This document shows, one piece after another, positions 12,501 to 21,022 of a stretch of 64,000 nucleotides of DNA. The position numbers were made by a program, and so were the translations under genes. The stretch spans positions 38,726-102,725 of the IMG/VR virus record IMGVR_UViG_3300030107_002093; one strand, written 5' to 3'. Position 1 is the first letter of the stretch. Every line of letters begins with the position of its first letter. The DNA comes from a virus. The notes beneath the pieces were generated by a model. It made no database searches, was not told the origin of the DNA, and worked only from the letters and a program-made list of their open reading frames with translations.

Positions 12501-15500
12501 AACTGGAATTGACATGGACAAGTTGGATGGTGATTCCCTCGCAACTGCTATCACAGACTTCGCTCAAGATGACTTGGTAATTCTATCTGATACATCAGAT
12601 TCAGGTAATCTTGTGAAGATGACTACCTCTAACTTTGAGGATGCCATCTTCGGAAACGTTAGTGGAGATATCGCAATAGCGGCTGGTGGTGCGGCAACAA
12701 TACAAGCCAATAGCGTAGCACTAGGAACAGACACAACTGGAAACTACATGACGGATGTTTCTGCTGGAACAGGAATAGATGTCACTCATACTGCGGCAGA
12801 AGGCTCAACTGCTACTATTGCAGTAGACGTATCTGACTTCATGTCAAATGGTGCGAACAATAGGATTCTAACTGCAACTGGCACAGATGCCATGAATGCG
12901 GAGGCGAATCTAACCTTCGATGGAAGCACACTTGCAATTGCCGCAACTGGTGCGACAGGTGGTATTGGAGTATCAATGCAGAACAACGAGGGTAAGTTCC
13001 TCGCATATACTGATGGTGGAAACTTCGTAGTCAAGGATTACCAAATTGATACAGGGGGTTCTACAGACGGAACAGACCTATATCCATTCAAGATAATGGG
13101 AGGTTCTGCCAATAGTTCTCTCGTAGTTTCAAATGGGTTAGTTACTGTTGCAGGGGATTTGAAGGTAGGTGGAAATGACATCAAGGCATCTGATGGAACT
13201 ACTGCAATAACTCTATCCGGGGCTGATGCAACTACTGCTGGCATCATTTCAGGTCTTGATGGAAAATTAAAACTTGGCTCTTCTGGACAATTGGATATTG
13301 ACTTCGATGGCTCGCATTCACGCATAACCCATGATGCGGCAACAGACTCTTGGATGATATTCAAGAACGAAGATGGTGCAGGTTTCCAATTCAACATCGG
13401 TAGTGACAAGGGAATTGAGATAAACAAAGATGGTAATGTTGAGTTATATTATGATAACACTAAGACACTTGAAACTACTTCAACAGGTGTAACAGTAACA
13501 GGCGATTTGACAGTCACAGGTAATGATATCAAAGCATCTGATGGAACTACTGCTCTCAGTCTATCCGGTGCAGATGTAACTGTTGCAGGTGATTTGACTG
13601 TATCTGGAACTACTACGACTGTCAATTCAAACACCGTAAACATAGGAGATAGCATAATCACGCTAAACTCAGATGAGACAGGAACTCCTTCACAAGACGG
13701 TGGTATAGAGATTGAGAGAGGAACTTCAACTAACAAGTCATTCTATTGGGATGAGAGCGAAGATAAGTGGTCTGTCGGTTCTGAGACAATGGTAGCGGGA
13801 ACCTTTGAAGGAAATCTAACTGGAAATGTAACTGGAAATGCTAGTGGAACTGCGGCTACTGTCACAGGTGCGGCGCAGACAAACATTACCTCTCTTGGAA
13901 CTCTAACTGCTCTACAGGTAGACAATCTCAACGTTAACGGTAATACCATATCTAGCACAGACACAAATGGAGATATTACAGTCACACCTAACGGAACAGG
14001 AGATATTGTTCTTGATAGCCAAAAGTGGCCTCAAGCAGATGGAAGCGCAAATCAAATTCTTTCTACTAATGGAAGCGGTCAACTATCTTGGATTGATGCT
14101 ACTTCTGCGGCTGGTGGTGGAGATGGACTTACTCTAGCAAATGGTGCAGATAACAGAATAGTTACTGCTACTGGTTCTACAGGATTGAATGGTGAATCTA
14201 CTCTTACTTGGAATGGTAGTAAATTACACGTTGATAGAGGAACCGTTGTAGCGGCTTCGTTAACTTTTGATGCTGATGCGGCGGCAGTTATCTCATCTGA
14301 AAACTCACAGTTGGCATTTGGTTTGCACAACGCAAGTCCGTGGTGCTATTGGATGCAAGCAAGAACACATACAGATGGTGCTAGGCAGTTGATGATTAAC
14401 CCACTAGGAGGAAATGTGGGCATAGGTGCTTTGGATGCTGATGATTACAAATTGCACGTTAAAGGTGATTTCCAAGCACAAGGCGACCACACCGGAAACG
14501 TAGTCATTGACAACACAGGGACAGGTCAAACTATTCTCGCAAGTCACACAGGTTCGGGAAGTCCTGTGCCTTGGGATATTCGTGAGGCATCATCAACCAA
14601 TAGCGACTCAGCAAATTATGGGCCACTACATATCACAAGAATGAACATGGCCGCAGACGGCGCAGGTTCTAACATCCATTTTAGGACTAAGAAATACGAT
14701 AGTAACACTCCACAGGAAGTCGGTGGTATTGGTGCTACGATTGACGCAGGGCTTACTGCGGATACTACAATCACAGGTAGTCTTCACTTCTATACGACTG
14801 ATGCAGGTTCAACTCGTCAAGAGAAGATGACAATCAAATCCGATGGTAAAGTCGGAATAGGCATTACGAGTCCCGATGATATTCTCCATGTAAAGGGAAC
14901 CGATGCGGCAATTCTTGTCGAAGACGCAGGTTCAAACAGCAACCCTGCGGTTGAGATAAAGAACGATGCGGCTCATTGGAAATTACAGGCAAGGGGTGGA
15001 GATAGTGATAAATTCCGCATTGTCGAAGGTAGCAACACCCATGTCACAATTGATACATCCGGTAATGCCACAATAGCAGGTGCATTAACAGGAACTGGTT
15101 CTCTTACAATGAACTATGCAGGTTCAGATGGGTATGCTGATATTATCGGCCCGCTAAATAGGGATTTGAGATTCGTTCTCCGAGATAATGGTGATGGAGA
15201 TAGTTTCCTCTTTAGGAATGCGGCTGGAACAGACTTACTTGACCTCAGTAGAACAGGAAGTATGACCTTAAATGGCGCATTTTCAGCCACTACGAAGTCT
15301 TTCGATATAGAACACCCAACAGAAGAAGGGAAGAGATTGCATCACGGTTCTCTTGAAGGGCCGGAACACGGTGTTTACATTAGAGGCAGATTAGAAGGAG
15401 ATACGATTGAACTCCCTGACTACTGGCTAGGTCTAGTTGATGAGGATACAATCACAGTTCAACTAACTCCCAACAAGGGATTCCAGCAGATATACGTTGA

Positions 15501-15615
15501 CCACATAGAGGACAACAAGGTGTATGTGGGAACGCAAACTGATACACCAATTGACTGCTTCTACTTCATACAGGCTGAGAGAAAGGACGTTGAGAAAATG
15601 GTGGTGGAATACTAA
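6556..15615 (+). CDS. Giant tail fibre protein (3019 aa)
   Basis: This is a single uninterrupted frame of 3019 residues. It is made of many degenerate repeats: ADDAVT-AKI blocks (about residues 220-240, 500-590, 1190-1260), GNLTVNGTTTT-type blocks (about 370, 1120, 1590, 2350), GDVTGNA-TAT blocks and E-x-L-x-G-x-T-I beta units. Such repeats build trimeric shaft segments in marine phage fibres. The last ~100 residues (from HPTEEGKRLHHGSLEGPE through IELPDYWLGLVDEDTITVQL) match the C-terminal module known from cyanophage virion structural proteins. Segments near residues 1430-1480 and 2090-2130 recur in the 657-residue fibre at 17330. The product is probably the receptor-binding fibre on the virion surface. 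Confidence 0.85.
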   Translation: MVNSNPGFLSTLSASPSTRIVDGTDNIHSGIINALNVATGGNSVLSGFNITQEDGGAYTKYDVASGKIMRNGLLVSISARNDIEPGVGERAGNDWYATVVVDASNVIQIRTGANSLSTASVSSLTAGDIPVAIIKYPAGSDHDAIDRLVQFLGYDQTTKGFSAINSGSETLRINANGTLTKGSATLTLPSSTGTVALTSDITYTSAISEGNSGLIPSGGVATANIADDAVTYAKMQNVSATNRILGRDSSGAGVVEEITPANLVSMLGIEASATADQTDAEIETAYNTRVSQVSSAERTAGSSTDIKRYAPADIKSMIDTHQTDTNTDVTTANLKTKLNSDFGSDFTIGSQTNDTAIFTGHLTVGGNLTVNGATQTINSTVVTVDDPVFTLGGDGTGANDNKDRGIEFKWHNGSSGKIGFFGFDDNTGKFTFIPDATNNSEVFSGTAGTIVADLEGGVTGNASTATALATSRNFSITGDVTASAVGFTGAANVALSTTLADDAVATAKIADDAVTSAKIADGTIVAGNVADDAITYAKMQDTSTNNRVLGATTAGTIGEVQVATAMIADDAITSAKIADDAVGADQLGSNAVVNASVASDAAIAQSKIDGLVSALSGKEPSLTISDGLDRSSATLKVDIDGLTIENGIDRTADYLMYDDATNGLRRINPANLFALLIASDIPDISANYRATGTAIVNADISNSAAISADKIADGTTNKLFTATLKTKLDGIAASATAGADWSSNVSNISVTNAQLAGSIANSKLANSGVTINSNSVNLGGTLTLDTDDFAEGSNKFYTDERVDDRVNALITDGEGITTTYDDSAGTLTVAAENATTSNKGVASFTSDMFDVSSGVVSLKNGAIQNAQIASNASIAQSKIANLVSNLSDKVETLSDLNITASAAEINILDGVTGVSATEIGYLDGVTSAIQTQLNTKLSTVAVADLSDISALVTAINSNSTDAQLPTAKAVKEYITQQEVEDHTYTIGVELSGSIPLIKISDQFGGSSTLQVTGGDRITTGVNSGRLTISDSGKGAVASASFNQGLLTLTHDDGTTSTATLPDATTDAHGLMTDDQFDKLAGIEALADVTDKANVVASLGLLNESDTLYLGDAGNDTTVRVRGNFFVDGTTTTINQTEINVQDAIKFEGQTADDYETILRIIDPTADRVISLPDITGTVVTTGDSQTVATGMIANLGVTTGKINSNAVTSGKLGTGAVITAKLADDAVTTIKITDANVTTAKIADDAVTMAKIDGITDAGSGSVITSAERTKLSGIATGAEVNVQSDWNASSGDAKILNKPNVAYTSAIPNATASQTGLATSTQITKLDAIDASADVTDATTVNAAGAVMHTDIPDSDTGFIKRTGSETYDIDTNTYLTSLATTGLTDIAQLETNLASITDDHAGLATAKAVKAYVDSIPGGVGGMSFVLEDGDGTEITIADSKEIKFVEGGLIDINWTDTDNGTDADPYDLTFTVDNDLANYSNTNSGFSTTSALTSATAATAITGKVLTNLSTGSGGTVAATDTILAAFGKLENRVALNDAKVTNTDVSVTEPNLRTTLTAITENVTIGDGTDVTVTTSGALVVTGNLTVNGTTTTLDTTNLAIEDKNIVLGTGNDTGEILDATGLTLEGGSGDDMTLQYLASANRMELKLGSSYGDLKAGTVTGTFVGDLTGDVTGNADTATTLATARTIAGKSFNGSANITIATTDLSDITALDTDLSSVSASDDTLATAKAIKTYVDAQVDTEDTLAELDDTNIGSLSAGHLLIYDSTAGVWDNAIPTGTDTTTVDMTITGGDGTLAISADLKNPDGLTVITDDGAGSTLTATGTDEMMVWDVGSSAWRVMTLANLSDFAVSNGAGGISAYKTISVPDDGNSGPDSQANVVASDTADTLVLKGDSIAITTGTDLINFNVNIDGLTALGGTGLHQTQDHFMFSDNGTEKKITFSNLEDAIFANVSGDATIAAGGALTIGSGAVENGMLATGIDMDKLDGDSLATAITDFAQDDLVILSDTSDSGNLVKMTTSNFEDAIFGNVSGDIAIAAGGAATIQANSVALGTDTTGNYMTDVSAGTGIDVTHTAAEGSTATIAVDVSDFMSNGANNRILTATGTDAMNAEANLTFDGSTLAIAATGATGGIGVSMQNNEGKFLAYTDGGNFVVKDYQIDTGGSTDGTDLYPFKIMGGSANSSLVVSNGLVTVAGDLKVGGNDIKASDGTTAITLSGADATTAGIISGLDGKLKLGSSGQLDIDFDGSHSRITHDAATDSWMIFKNEDGAGFQFNIGSDKGIEINKDGNVELYYDNTKTLETTSTGVTVTGDLTVTGNDIKASDGTTALSLSGADVTVAGDLTVSGTTTTVNSNTVNIGDSIITLNSDETGTPSQDGGIEIERGTSTNKSFYWDESEDKWSVGSETMVAGTFEGNLTGNVTGNASGTAATVTGAAQTNITSLGTLTALQVDNLNVNGNTISSTDTNGDITVTPNGTGDIVLDSQKWPQADGSANQILSTNGSGQLSWIDATSAAGGGDGLTLANGADNRIVTATGSTGLNGESTLTWNGSKLHVDRGTVVAASLTFDADAAAVISSENSQLAFGLHNASPWCYWMQARTHTDGARQLMINPLGGNVGIGALDADDYKLHVKGDFQAQGDHTGNVVIDNTGTGQTILASHTGSGSPVPWDIREASSTNSDSANYGPLHITRMNMAADGAGSNIHFRTKKYDSNTPQEVGGIGATIDAGLTADTTITGSLHFYTTDAGSTRQEKMTIKSDGKVGIGITSPDDILHVKGTDAAILVEDAGSNSNPAVEIKNDAAHWKLQARGGDSDKFRIVEGSNTHVTIDTSGNATIAGALTGTGSLTMNYAGSDGYADIIGPLNRDLRFVLRDNGDGDSFLFRNAAGTDLLDLSRTGSMTLNGAFSATTKSFDIEHPTEEGKRLHHGSLEGPEHGVYIRGRLEGDTIELPDYWLGLVDEDTITVQLTPNKGFQQIYVDHIEDNKVYVGTQTDTPIDCFYFIQAERKDVEKMVVEY

Positions 15616-16385
15616 TGGGATTCTATAGCGGCCCAACAGTAGTGAATGATTCGCTTGTATTCTGCTTCGATGCAGGTAGCGATAAATGCACAGATGCAGA
15701 TGATGCATTAGCAAGCATGAGAGACATTGGGCCAGTCGCACATTCTTCTAGAACAGATAGGAGTATGAGTGGTGAAGGCATAGTTGCGAATATCTCATTC
15801 CCAACTGATACAGGTGCGGCTAAGGCAATCAACACAGGTGTCACATATCGAAGAAGTGATGGTGATTCTGCTGACCCTTCTAACTTTGAGAATAGAATAG
15901 CAATGGCTGATAATCTTGTCTTTGCAGACCAAGCCGCATGGAGTATGGAATTTTGGGCAAAACCCGATTCCGATTCAGAACATACGTTTCTGAGTCTAGC
16001 AGGTAAGGGTGGAACAAATAATTGGATGATTTGGCAACAAGGAAGTAGCACATGGTATCCTCGTTATCGAGATAACAATTCCAATTATTACAGGGATAGT
16101 GCTGACACCAATGTTTCAGGGCCGGATGACTGGCATCAAGTTGTGTTTACTGCTGATACAAGTAGAAACATTGGGTTCTATGTGGATGGTGCTTTGCTTG
16201 GTGGCACAACTCAAGCCGCAGATACCGCCGCGACAGTTAATAGGTTAATGGCAGGTTATTCATCTGGGACTTCTAGATATGGTTTTCAAGGTAGTATGCT
16301 TTGTGCTAGAATCTATGCTAAGACATTATCAGCCGCAGAAGTTCTACAAAACTTCAACGCAACAAGAGGGAGAGTGGGAATATGA
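15615..16385 (+). CDS. LamG/concanavalin-like lectin domain tail protein
   Basis: 256 residues, starting at a TAATG junction with the giant fibre. The centre (about residues 95-245) reads as a LamG/laminin-G-like jelly roll: a WSMEFWAKPDSD strand, a W-H-Q-V-V-F-T-A-D segment, then GFYVDGALLGG, and a final AARIYAKTLSAAEVLQNF-like helix that ends many such domains. The family binds carbohydrates or serves as a structural cap. Its place in the fibre gene cluster suggests an accessory adhesin on the tail. A paralogue-like protein lies two genes downstream at 16598. Confidence 0.7.
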   Translation: MGFYSGPTVVNDSLVFCFDAGSDKCTDADDALASMRDIGPVAHSSRTDRSMSGEGIVANISFPTDTGAAKAINTGVTYRRSDGDSADPSNFENRIAMADNLVFADQAAWSMEFWAKPDSDSEHTFLSLAGKGGTNNWMIWQQGSSTWYPRYRDNNSNYYRDSADTNVSGPDDWHQVVFTADTSRNIGFYVDGALLGGTTQAADTAATVNRLMAGYSSGTSRYGFQGSMLCARIYAKTLSAAEVLQNFNATRGRVGI

Positions 16386-16597
16386 AATACAAGATAAATG
16401 GAGTAGAGTATTCACAGAAACAATTAGAGAATATATTATCAGGTCTTACTGCTAAGTATTGTGATAGTGAAGGTAATCCTATTGTAGAATTACAAGATGC
16501 CGCATTACTAGCATTAGAGCAAGGTAGTAGTTTTGTTCCTCTTACATTTGACGAGGCGATGATTCGGTCTAGGTTATTACACACGGAGGAAGAATAA
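16382..16597 (+). CDS. Small acidic protein in tail cluster (71 aa)
   Basis: The start overlaps the previous stop (ATGA). The 71-residue product has no recognised domain. It begins MKYKINGVEYSQKQLEN and ends in an acidic EEE tail, and looks mostly helical, unlike its beta-rich neighbours. It is wedged between two LamG-like genes and is followed directly by the next ATG, so it is translated with them. It could be a fibre assembly chaperone, which are often small and encoded next to fibres, but this is only a positional guess. Confidence 0.6.
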   Translation: MKYKINGVEYSQKQLENILSGLTAKYCDSEGNPIVELQDAALLALEQGSSFVPLTFDEAMIRSRLLHTEEE

Positions 16598-17329
16598 ATG
16601 GGAGTTTCGGGTGGCCCTTCTATACCACAAAGCGGTATGCAATTGAATCTAGATGCTTCCAATAGCAAGAGTTCTCCCGGTAGTGGAACAACTTGGACTG
16701 ATGTTAGCGGAAATGGTAGAGACTTCACTTGGTCATCTGCACCCACATACAATACAAGACCTGTTGTTGGTGGATATCAACAACCAGATTCAATTGACTC
16801 TGCTATGTGTAGTGGCCCTGCTTCTGATTCATTCGGGATAACATCTTCGACAGGTGCTTCATTTGTCTTCTATTGCACCAATGATGCATTAACTGCTAAA
16901 TCTGCTTTCAAGTGGTATATGTATGATGGGACAGGAAGCGATGCAAGGGGATATTTTGCACATATTCCGTGGAATAATTCAAAAATCTACTTTGACACGA
17001 ATGGTTCTACATCTACTCAAAGTGGTGGAGGTAGATTGAATACAGATACATTAACCAATATTGTGAATTACTTTTGGGTTCATGTATTTACCAAATCAGC
17101 AGACGGGGCTACGATGAAGATATACAGAGATGGCGAGGAAGTAGCATCTAGAACTAATGCAGGGGCTTGTCCAACATTGAGTGATGATGCGGCCACGATT
17201 GGTGGAGATGATGTGTATGCCTCCGGTTGGGATGCCAAGATGGGCTATTTCCTATGCTACAACAGGGAACTAAGTGCTGATGAGGCAAAGCAAATAACTG
17301 CCGCATTGCGTGGAAGGGATGGTGCTTAG
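16598..17329 (+). CDS. LamG-like tail protein 2
   Basis: 243 residues, starting immediately after the preceding stop. The N-terminal phrase (a QLNLDASNSKSSPGSGTTW segment, then TDVSGNGRDFTW) is the typical opening of phage LamG/concanavalin-like proteins. Later parts include a V-H-V-F-T-K-S strand, KIYRDGEEVASR and a closing CYNRELSADEAKQI helix. It shares its architecture with the protein at 15615, so the two may have arisen by duplication. It is likely a carbohydrate-binding decoration on the tail fibre. Confidence 0.7.
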   Translation: MGVSGGPSIPQSGMQLNLDASNSKSSPGSGTTWTDVSGNGRDFTWSSAPTYNTRPVVGGYQQPDSIDSAMCSGPASDSFGITSSTGASFVFYCTNDALTAKSAFKWYMYDGTGSDARGYFAHIPWNNSKIYFDTNGSTSTQSGGGRLNTDTLTNIVNYFWVHVFTKSADGATMKIYRDGEEVASRTNAGACPTLSDDAATIGGDDVYASGWDAKMGYFLCYNRELSADEAKQITAALRGRDGA

Positions 17330-19303
17330 ATGGCGGATAGCGATAAGATAATCACAGTCACTCCTAATACGAGTGTAGCAACAACTCACCCTGAGATTAA
17401 ATTCGTAGGTAAGGATAACTCACCGATGTATCTCAAGGTGCTTGATGACAACACGCTTTCCTTTGAGGGAACAGAAGGACAGGTTTTCGCAATCAGTCCT
17501 ACAATGTCAAGTGGGGATATCTTCAGCGTCAATGATATTTCAGGAGTTCAAAGCATTTCGGTGAATGCTGATGGGACAATAACAATGGATGCACAGACTA
17601 AATCGACCACGATAAAGAACAACGCATCAGACACTTCTACTCTCATCCTAGAGAATACAAATGCTGATGAGGTTGATGGGCCTATATTGGAGTTCTATCG
17701 CAATACTCCATCCCCTGCGGATAATGGAGATGCTGGTGCTATTCAATGGACTATGACGAATGATAATGGCGACAAGCATGAGTATGGTAGATTATTCATG
17801 GAATACAATGATGCCTCAGATGGTGACGAAAGGGGCGAGATGATTTTCCAATTGACAGAAGATGGTGCAGTAGGACAAGAATACATGAGACTTCGTGGTG
17901 GTGTGAGACAGATTGAATTGAATACAAATGAAGATGACATAGACCTCGTTTACAATTCTGATGCGACTGCTAATTTTTTCTTCATTAATGCTAACACACA
18001 ACGAATAGGAATAGGAGATGCTGGTTCTGCTCCAAGTTACTTACTGCACCTAGAAGGAGTGGGTGGGGGTAATGGAGAGTTATTCGTTGAAAGGACTAGT
18101 GGCGCAGGTATTCACTTACAAGCACAAGCAAGTTATGGAATAATAGGGACGACAACCAATCATTCTCTTGGATTAAAGAGCAATGGTTCTGTTAGGTTGT
18201 ATGTTGAAGCAAGTGGCTCAGTTAGAATCATGCCGGAAGATGCTTCATCGGGAACCTTGAAACTATCTGGTGCGGCTACTGGTAGTGATGAAGGCGGTGA
18301 AATACAAATTGAAACTGCGGCTGACCATGATGGCACATACAACTTCTATCGTATAGATGCGTATCAAGATGATTTGAGAATTGGTCGTGCAGGTCAAACT
18401 GATTTCACACTTGACTCAAGCGGCAATATTACTATTGGCGGAGTAGTAGATGTTGGTAATCTAAAGATAGGTGGGGCGCAAGGAAGCGATGGTCAAGTCC
18501 TCACTTCAACAGGAAGCGGTGTTGCATGGGAAGCCGCAGGTGGAGGTTCTTCATTCTCTGTGAGTGATATTACAGGCGCAACTGCCTTAACAAGTGGTTT
18601 AGCATCAACTGATGAATTAGTTCTAAGTGATGGTGGAACACTCAAGAGAATGGATGTTTCTGTTCTTCAAACATATATGCAAGGTAATCTAACATTCACT
18701 ACAAATACAAATACTATGGGTAGTGGTTTTGTAATAGAAGACGGTGATTCAACAGAAGTTACCATTACAGAAAATAAAGAAGTTAAATTCAAAGAAGGAA
18801 CAGGCATTGAGATTAATTGGACTGATACAAGTCATGGTTCAGATGGTGACCCATATGACCTACAATTTACAGTAGATGTTTCTGACTTCATGAGCAACGG
18901 TTCTAACAATAGAGTCGTGACTGCTACAGGGACAGATGCGATGAACGCTGAAGGAAATTTAACCTTTGATGGTAGCACTCTAACTGTTACAGGAGATGTT
19001 GTAGCCACAGGAACAATGCAGGGCTATAAGACAGAAATTAAAGCAGTTAGTAGTAACACCACTTTAGCAGATGCGGATTCAGGAAAGACAGTCTATTGGA
19101 CAGGTGGAACACTAACACTACCTGCAACCGCACAAGCAGGGCAACAATATGTTGTCATCAATAATACAGGTGGTTCTGCTACACCCGCATTAGGAACATC
19201 AAACGCAATTGTTTCTGGTTGGACTGCTCATGCGGCTATGGATGATGAAACCGCTAGAACGTATATTTCCCCTGCGGCAAACAAGTGGTTGTATATCGGG
19301 TGA
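17330..19303 (+). CDS. Tail fibre protein 2 (657 aa)
   Basis: 657 residues, beginning exactly after the previous stop. It is fibre-like and beta-rich. Residues near 480-570 repeat parts of the giant fibre almost word for word: a VDVSDFMSNG-NNR block, TGTDAMNAE-NLTFDGSTL, and a block with EINWTD followed by DPYDL-FTVD. The C-terminal ~80 residues (TLADADSGKTVYW to the end) form a different tip. The shared blocks show recent duplication or recombination between fibre genes of the same virus. The likely role is a second, shorter fibre or a fibre distal segment. Confidence 0.75.
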   Translation: MADSDKIITVTPNTSVATTHPEIKFVGKDNSPMYLKVLDDNTLSFEGTEGQVFAISPTMSSGDIFSVNDISGVQSISVNADGTITMDAQTKSTTIKNNASDTSTLILENTNADEVDGPILEFYRNTPSPADNGDAGAIQWTMTNDNGDKHEYGRLFMEYNDASDGDERGEMIFQLTEDGAVGQEYMRLRGGVRQIELNTNEDDIDLVYNSDATANFFFINANTQRIGIGDAGSAPSYLLHLEGVGGGNGELFVERTSGAGIHLQAQASYGIIGTTTNHSLGLKSNGSVRLYVEASGSVRIMPEDASSGTLKLSGAATGSDEGGEIQIETAADHDGTYNFYRIDAYQDDLRIGRAGQTDFTLDSSGNITIGGVVDVGNLKIGGAQGSDGQVLTSTGSGVAWEAAGGGSSFSVSDITGATALTSGLASTDELVLSDGGTLKRMDVSVLQTYMQGNLTFTTNTNTMGSGFVIEDGDSTEVTITENKEVKFKEGTGIEINWTDTSHGSDGDPYDLQFTVDVSDFMSNGSNNRVVTATGTDAMNAEGNLTFDGSTLTVTGDVVATGTMQGYKTEIKAVSSNTTLADADSGKTVYWTGGTLTLPATAQAGQQYVVINNTGGSATPALGTSNAIVSGWTAHAAMDDETARTYISPAANKWLYIG

Positions 19304-19307
19304 TTGA

Positions 19308-19883
19308 ATGTCATACATGACAGGCTTGATTGGAACGTGTCAGCAATTGGAAGATGCGTCAGCAACTCCGGGGCCAACAGGAGTTTCCATTGCTACGAGT
19401 TCAAGTGGAAACTACAACAACTCGTTTAGTGTAGGAACTGGTGGGGGAAACCCCGGTTCTTCCCTTGATTTCAACGGTTCTTCTCTTGATGTTACTACAA
19501 TAGTATTGATGGAAGAAGGTAATGATGGCCCATATAAACAGGATTGGGGTAATGCCCCAACCGCCGTAGGTGATGTTTTCGCTTATCTCAGGGCTACAGG
19601 TGCGGCATCATATGAGATGCAGGGTTCTATTGCTTCATCTAGTCTTAGTAATGGTTGTTCTGCTTCATGGTCTGGTAGTGCTTTTACTTCACAAGATGGA
19701 ACGGGTTCTGGTGGTATTGGTAATTTCAGCATTAGTCACGGTGGTGGAAGGGGAGGATACTTCCTTCCCGCAGATGGAGATTGGGTGAGAGTAACGGTTG
19801 AAGGAACTGCAACGACAAGTGGTGGTGGAACAACAGATGCTAGTGATGTTACTATGAAAATTAACTTCTCAGGTGGATTGTGA
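19308..19883 (+). CDS. Gly/Ser-rich tail-module protein (191 aa)
   Basis: The start ATG lies 4 nt after the stop of the fibre gene. The product is 191 residues, rich in Gly, Ser and Thr, with short beta stretches and no recognised catalytic motif. The composition and position fit a virion surface protein or a fibre tip. Its sequence ends in a VTMKINFSGGL strand. No specific family is recognised. Confidence 0.6.
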   Translation: MSYMTGLIGTCQQLEDASATPGPTGVSIATSSSGNYNNSFSVGTGGGNPGSSLDFNGSSLDVTTIVLMEEGNDGPYKQDWGNAPTAVGDVFAYLRATGAASYEMQGSIASSSLSNGCSASWSGSAFTSQDGTGSGGIGNFSISHGGGRGGYFLPADGDWVRVTVEGTATTSGGGTTDASDVTMKINFSGGL

Positions 19884-19884
19884 A

Positions 19885-20430
19885 ATGACTAGAATAGAAG
19901 TAGACATACCTGAAGGAATCTCAGGGCAACATCAAATTGCTCACTATAACAAAGAAACAACAGATTATGATTGGCAGGGATATAGAGCAATGAAAAATTG
20001 TGCTTATGATACTCACACAGTATTAATCAAGGATACTTGTTCTATGCCTATAATGCAAAACTCAGAAGCAGAATACAATGAGCATCAATGGTTATGGGAT
20101 AATGCGACAGGTGATGTATTGGTTGGGGGTCTTGGTATAGGTATGATTCATCAGAAACTAATTGATAACCCCGATGTTACCTCAGTTACCATTATTGAAA
20201 TTTCTCAAGATGTAATTGATTTGGTTTGGGAGCATTGTGCTAAAGATGATACATTCACTTTAATTCTAAATGACTTTGAAACGTGGGTTCCACCCGAAGG
20301 AACGACCTTCGATACTATTTGGGCAGACAGTTGGATATTCGATAATGGTATATCCTATCCAGCATACCAAGAAAATATTCAGAACCACTATTCAGACTAC
20401 TGTGATAACTTCGGATTTTGGGGAACTTAG
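19885..20430 (+). CDS. SAM-dependent methyltransferase, spermidine-synthase-like
   Basis: I chose the ATG at 19885 (181 aa), which follows the previous stop by one base and has AGGTGG 8 nt upstream; a GTG at 19873 would overlap the previous gene. A Rossmann methyltransferase core is visible: motif I VGGLGIGM (residues 80-87), an acidic strand end IIEIS with Glu105 for ribose binding, and a FDTIWADSW strand near residue 148. The order resembles the spermidine synthase-like fold. The C-terminus is short. As the last gene of the tail operon it may modify a structural protein or a small molecule; the substrate is unknown. Confidence 0.65.
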   Translation: MTRIEVDIPEGISGQHQIAHYNKETTDYDWQGYRAMKNCAYDTHTVLIKDTCSMPIMQNSEAEYNEHQWLWDNATGDVLVGGLGIGMIHQKLIDNPDVTSVTIIEISQDVIDLVWEHCAKDDTFTLILNDFETWVPPEGTTFDTIWADSWIFDNGISYPAYQENIQNHYSDYCDNFGFWGT

Positions 20431-20517
20431 ATTAATTCACAGTCCCACCAACGGAACTTAGTCAATTTCACCTTCTTCAGTGGTAGATTCAAATCTGCAA
20501 CCCCATTTCAAATATGC

Positions 20518-20535
20518 AACGCAGTTAAGCGTTTT
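20518..20535 (+). terminator. Weak hairpin plus T-run at convergent junction
   Basis: AACGC (20518-20522) pairs with GCGTT (20529-20533) around a 6-nt loop and runs into TTTT. It lies between the end of the plus-strand tail operon and the end of the minus-strand operon, where a terminator is expected. The stem is only 5 bp, so this is a weak candidate. Confidence 0.3.
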
Positions 20536-20541
20536 ACCCCC

Positions 20542-20757
20542 CTATTGTGAGACTACAATTTCAATATCCGAGTCATAGTCATCTGAGTCATCATCCCACT
20601 GGCTCAACCATGCCCATTCTCGCATCATCATACCAAAGGCAAACAATCCAAGTCCAAGGGCGAACCCAATAATGATTAGAATCGGTAGGGCATCATCCCA
20701 GCCGACCAAATCACCAGATGATACTTCGTTTACTATTGTATTATCAAATAAAAACAA
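20542..20757 (-). CDS. Small single-pass membrane protein, TTG start
   Basis: 71 residues. The only plausible start is TTG at 20757, preceded by GGAG 9 nt upstream inside the end of the previous gene. A hydrophobic segment (about residues 24-44, LPILIIIGFALGLGLFAFGM) is followed by an acidic tail rich in Asp. The topology suggests one transmembrane helix. It is the last gene of the long minus-strand block. The function is unknown; holin-like or envelope-interaction roles are possible but unsupported. Confidence 0.6.
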   Translation of the reverse strand: MFLFDNTIVNEVSSGDLVGWDDALPILIIIGFALGLGLFAFGMMMREWAWLSQWDDDSDDYDSDIEIVVSQ

Positions 20758-20761
20758 TTTA

Positions 20762-21022
20762 TCACGCTCCTAATTTATTGTTTCTCACAATCTGACAACA
20801 GAAGCGAATCTTCTGTGTCGAATGTAAATTCCAAAAGTGGTTTTCCTCCACCTTGAATTGCTTCTCAATGTATTCACAAAGTTCCTTTCTGGACATAGCC
20901 TCAAAATCTTCATCGATTTCCAGTCCTAGCACCGGGCCAGTTTCATGAATGAGTTTTTTGTCTAACCAAACATAGGTGTTTCCCATTAGTGAAAGCAACT
21001 TACGAATGACCCACTGCTTCAT
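20762..21022 (-). CDS. Hypothetical protein (86 aa)
   Basis: I chose ATG 21022, which overlaps the stop of the 31-residue gene upstream (ATGA), instead of a TTG 30 nt further out. The product has 86 residues, a basic N-terminus (MKQWVIRKLLSL), an acidic middle and a Cys pair near the end (FCCQI). No family is recognised. Confidence 0.55.
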   Translation of the reverse strand: MKQWVIRKLLSLMGNTYVWLDKKLIHETGPVLGLEIDEDFEAMSRKELCEYIEKQFKVEENHFWNLHSTQKIRFCCQIVRNNKLGA

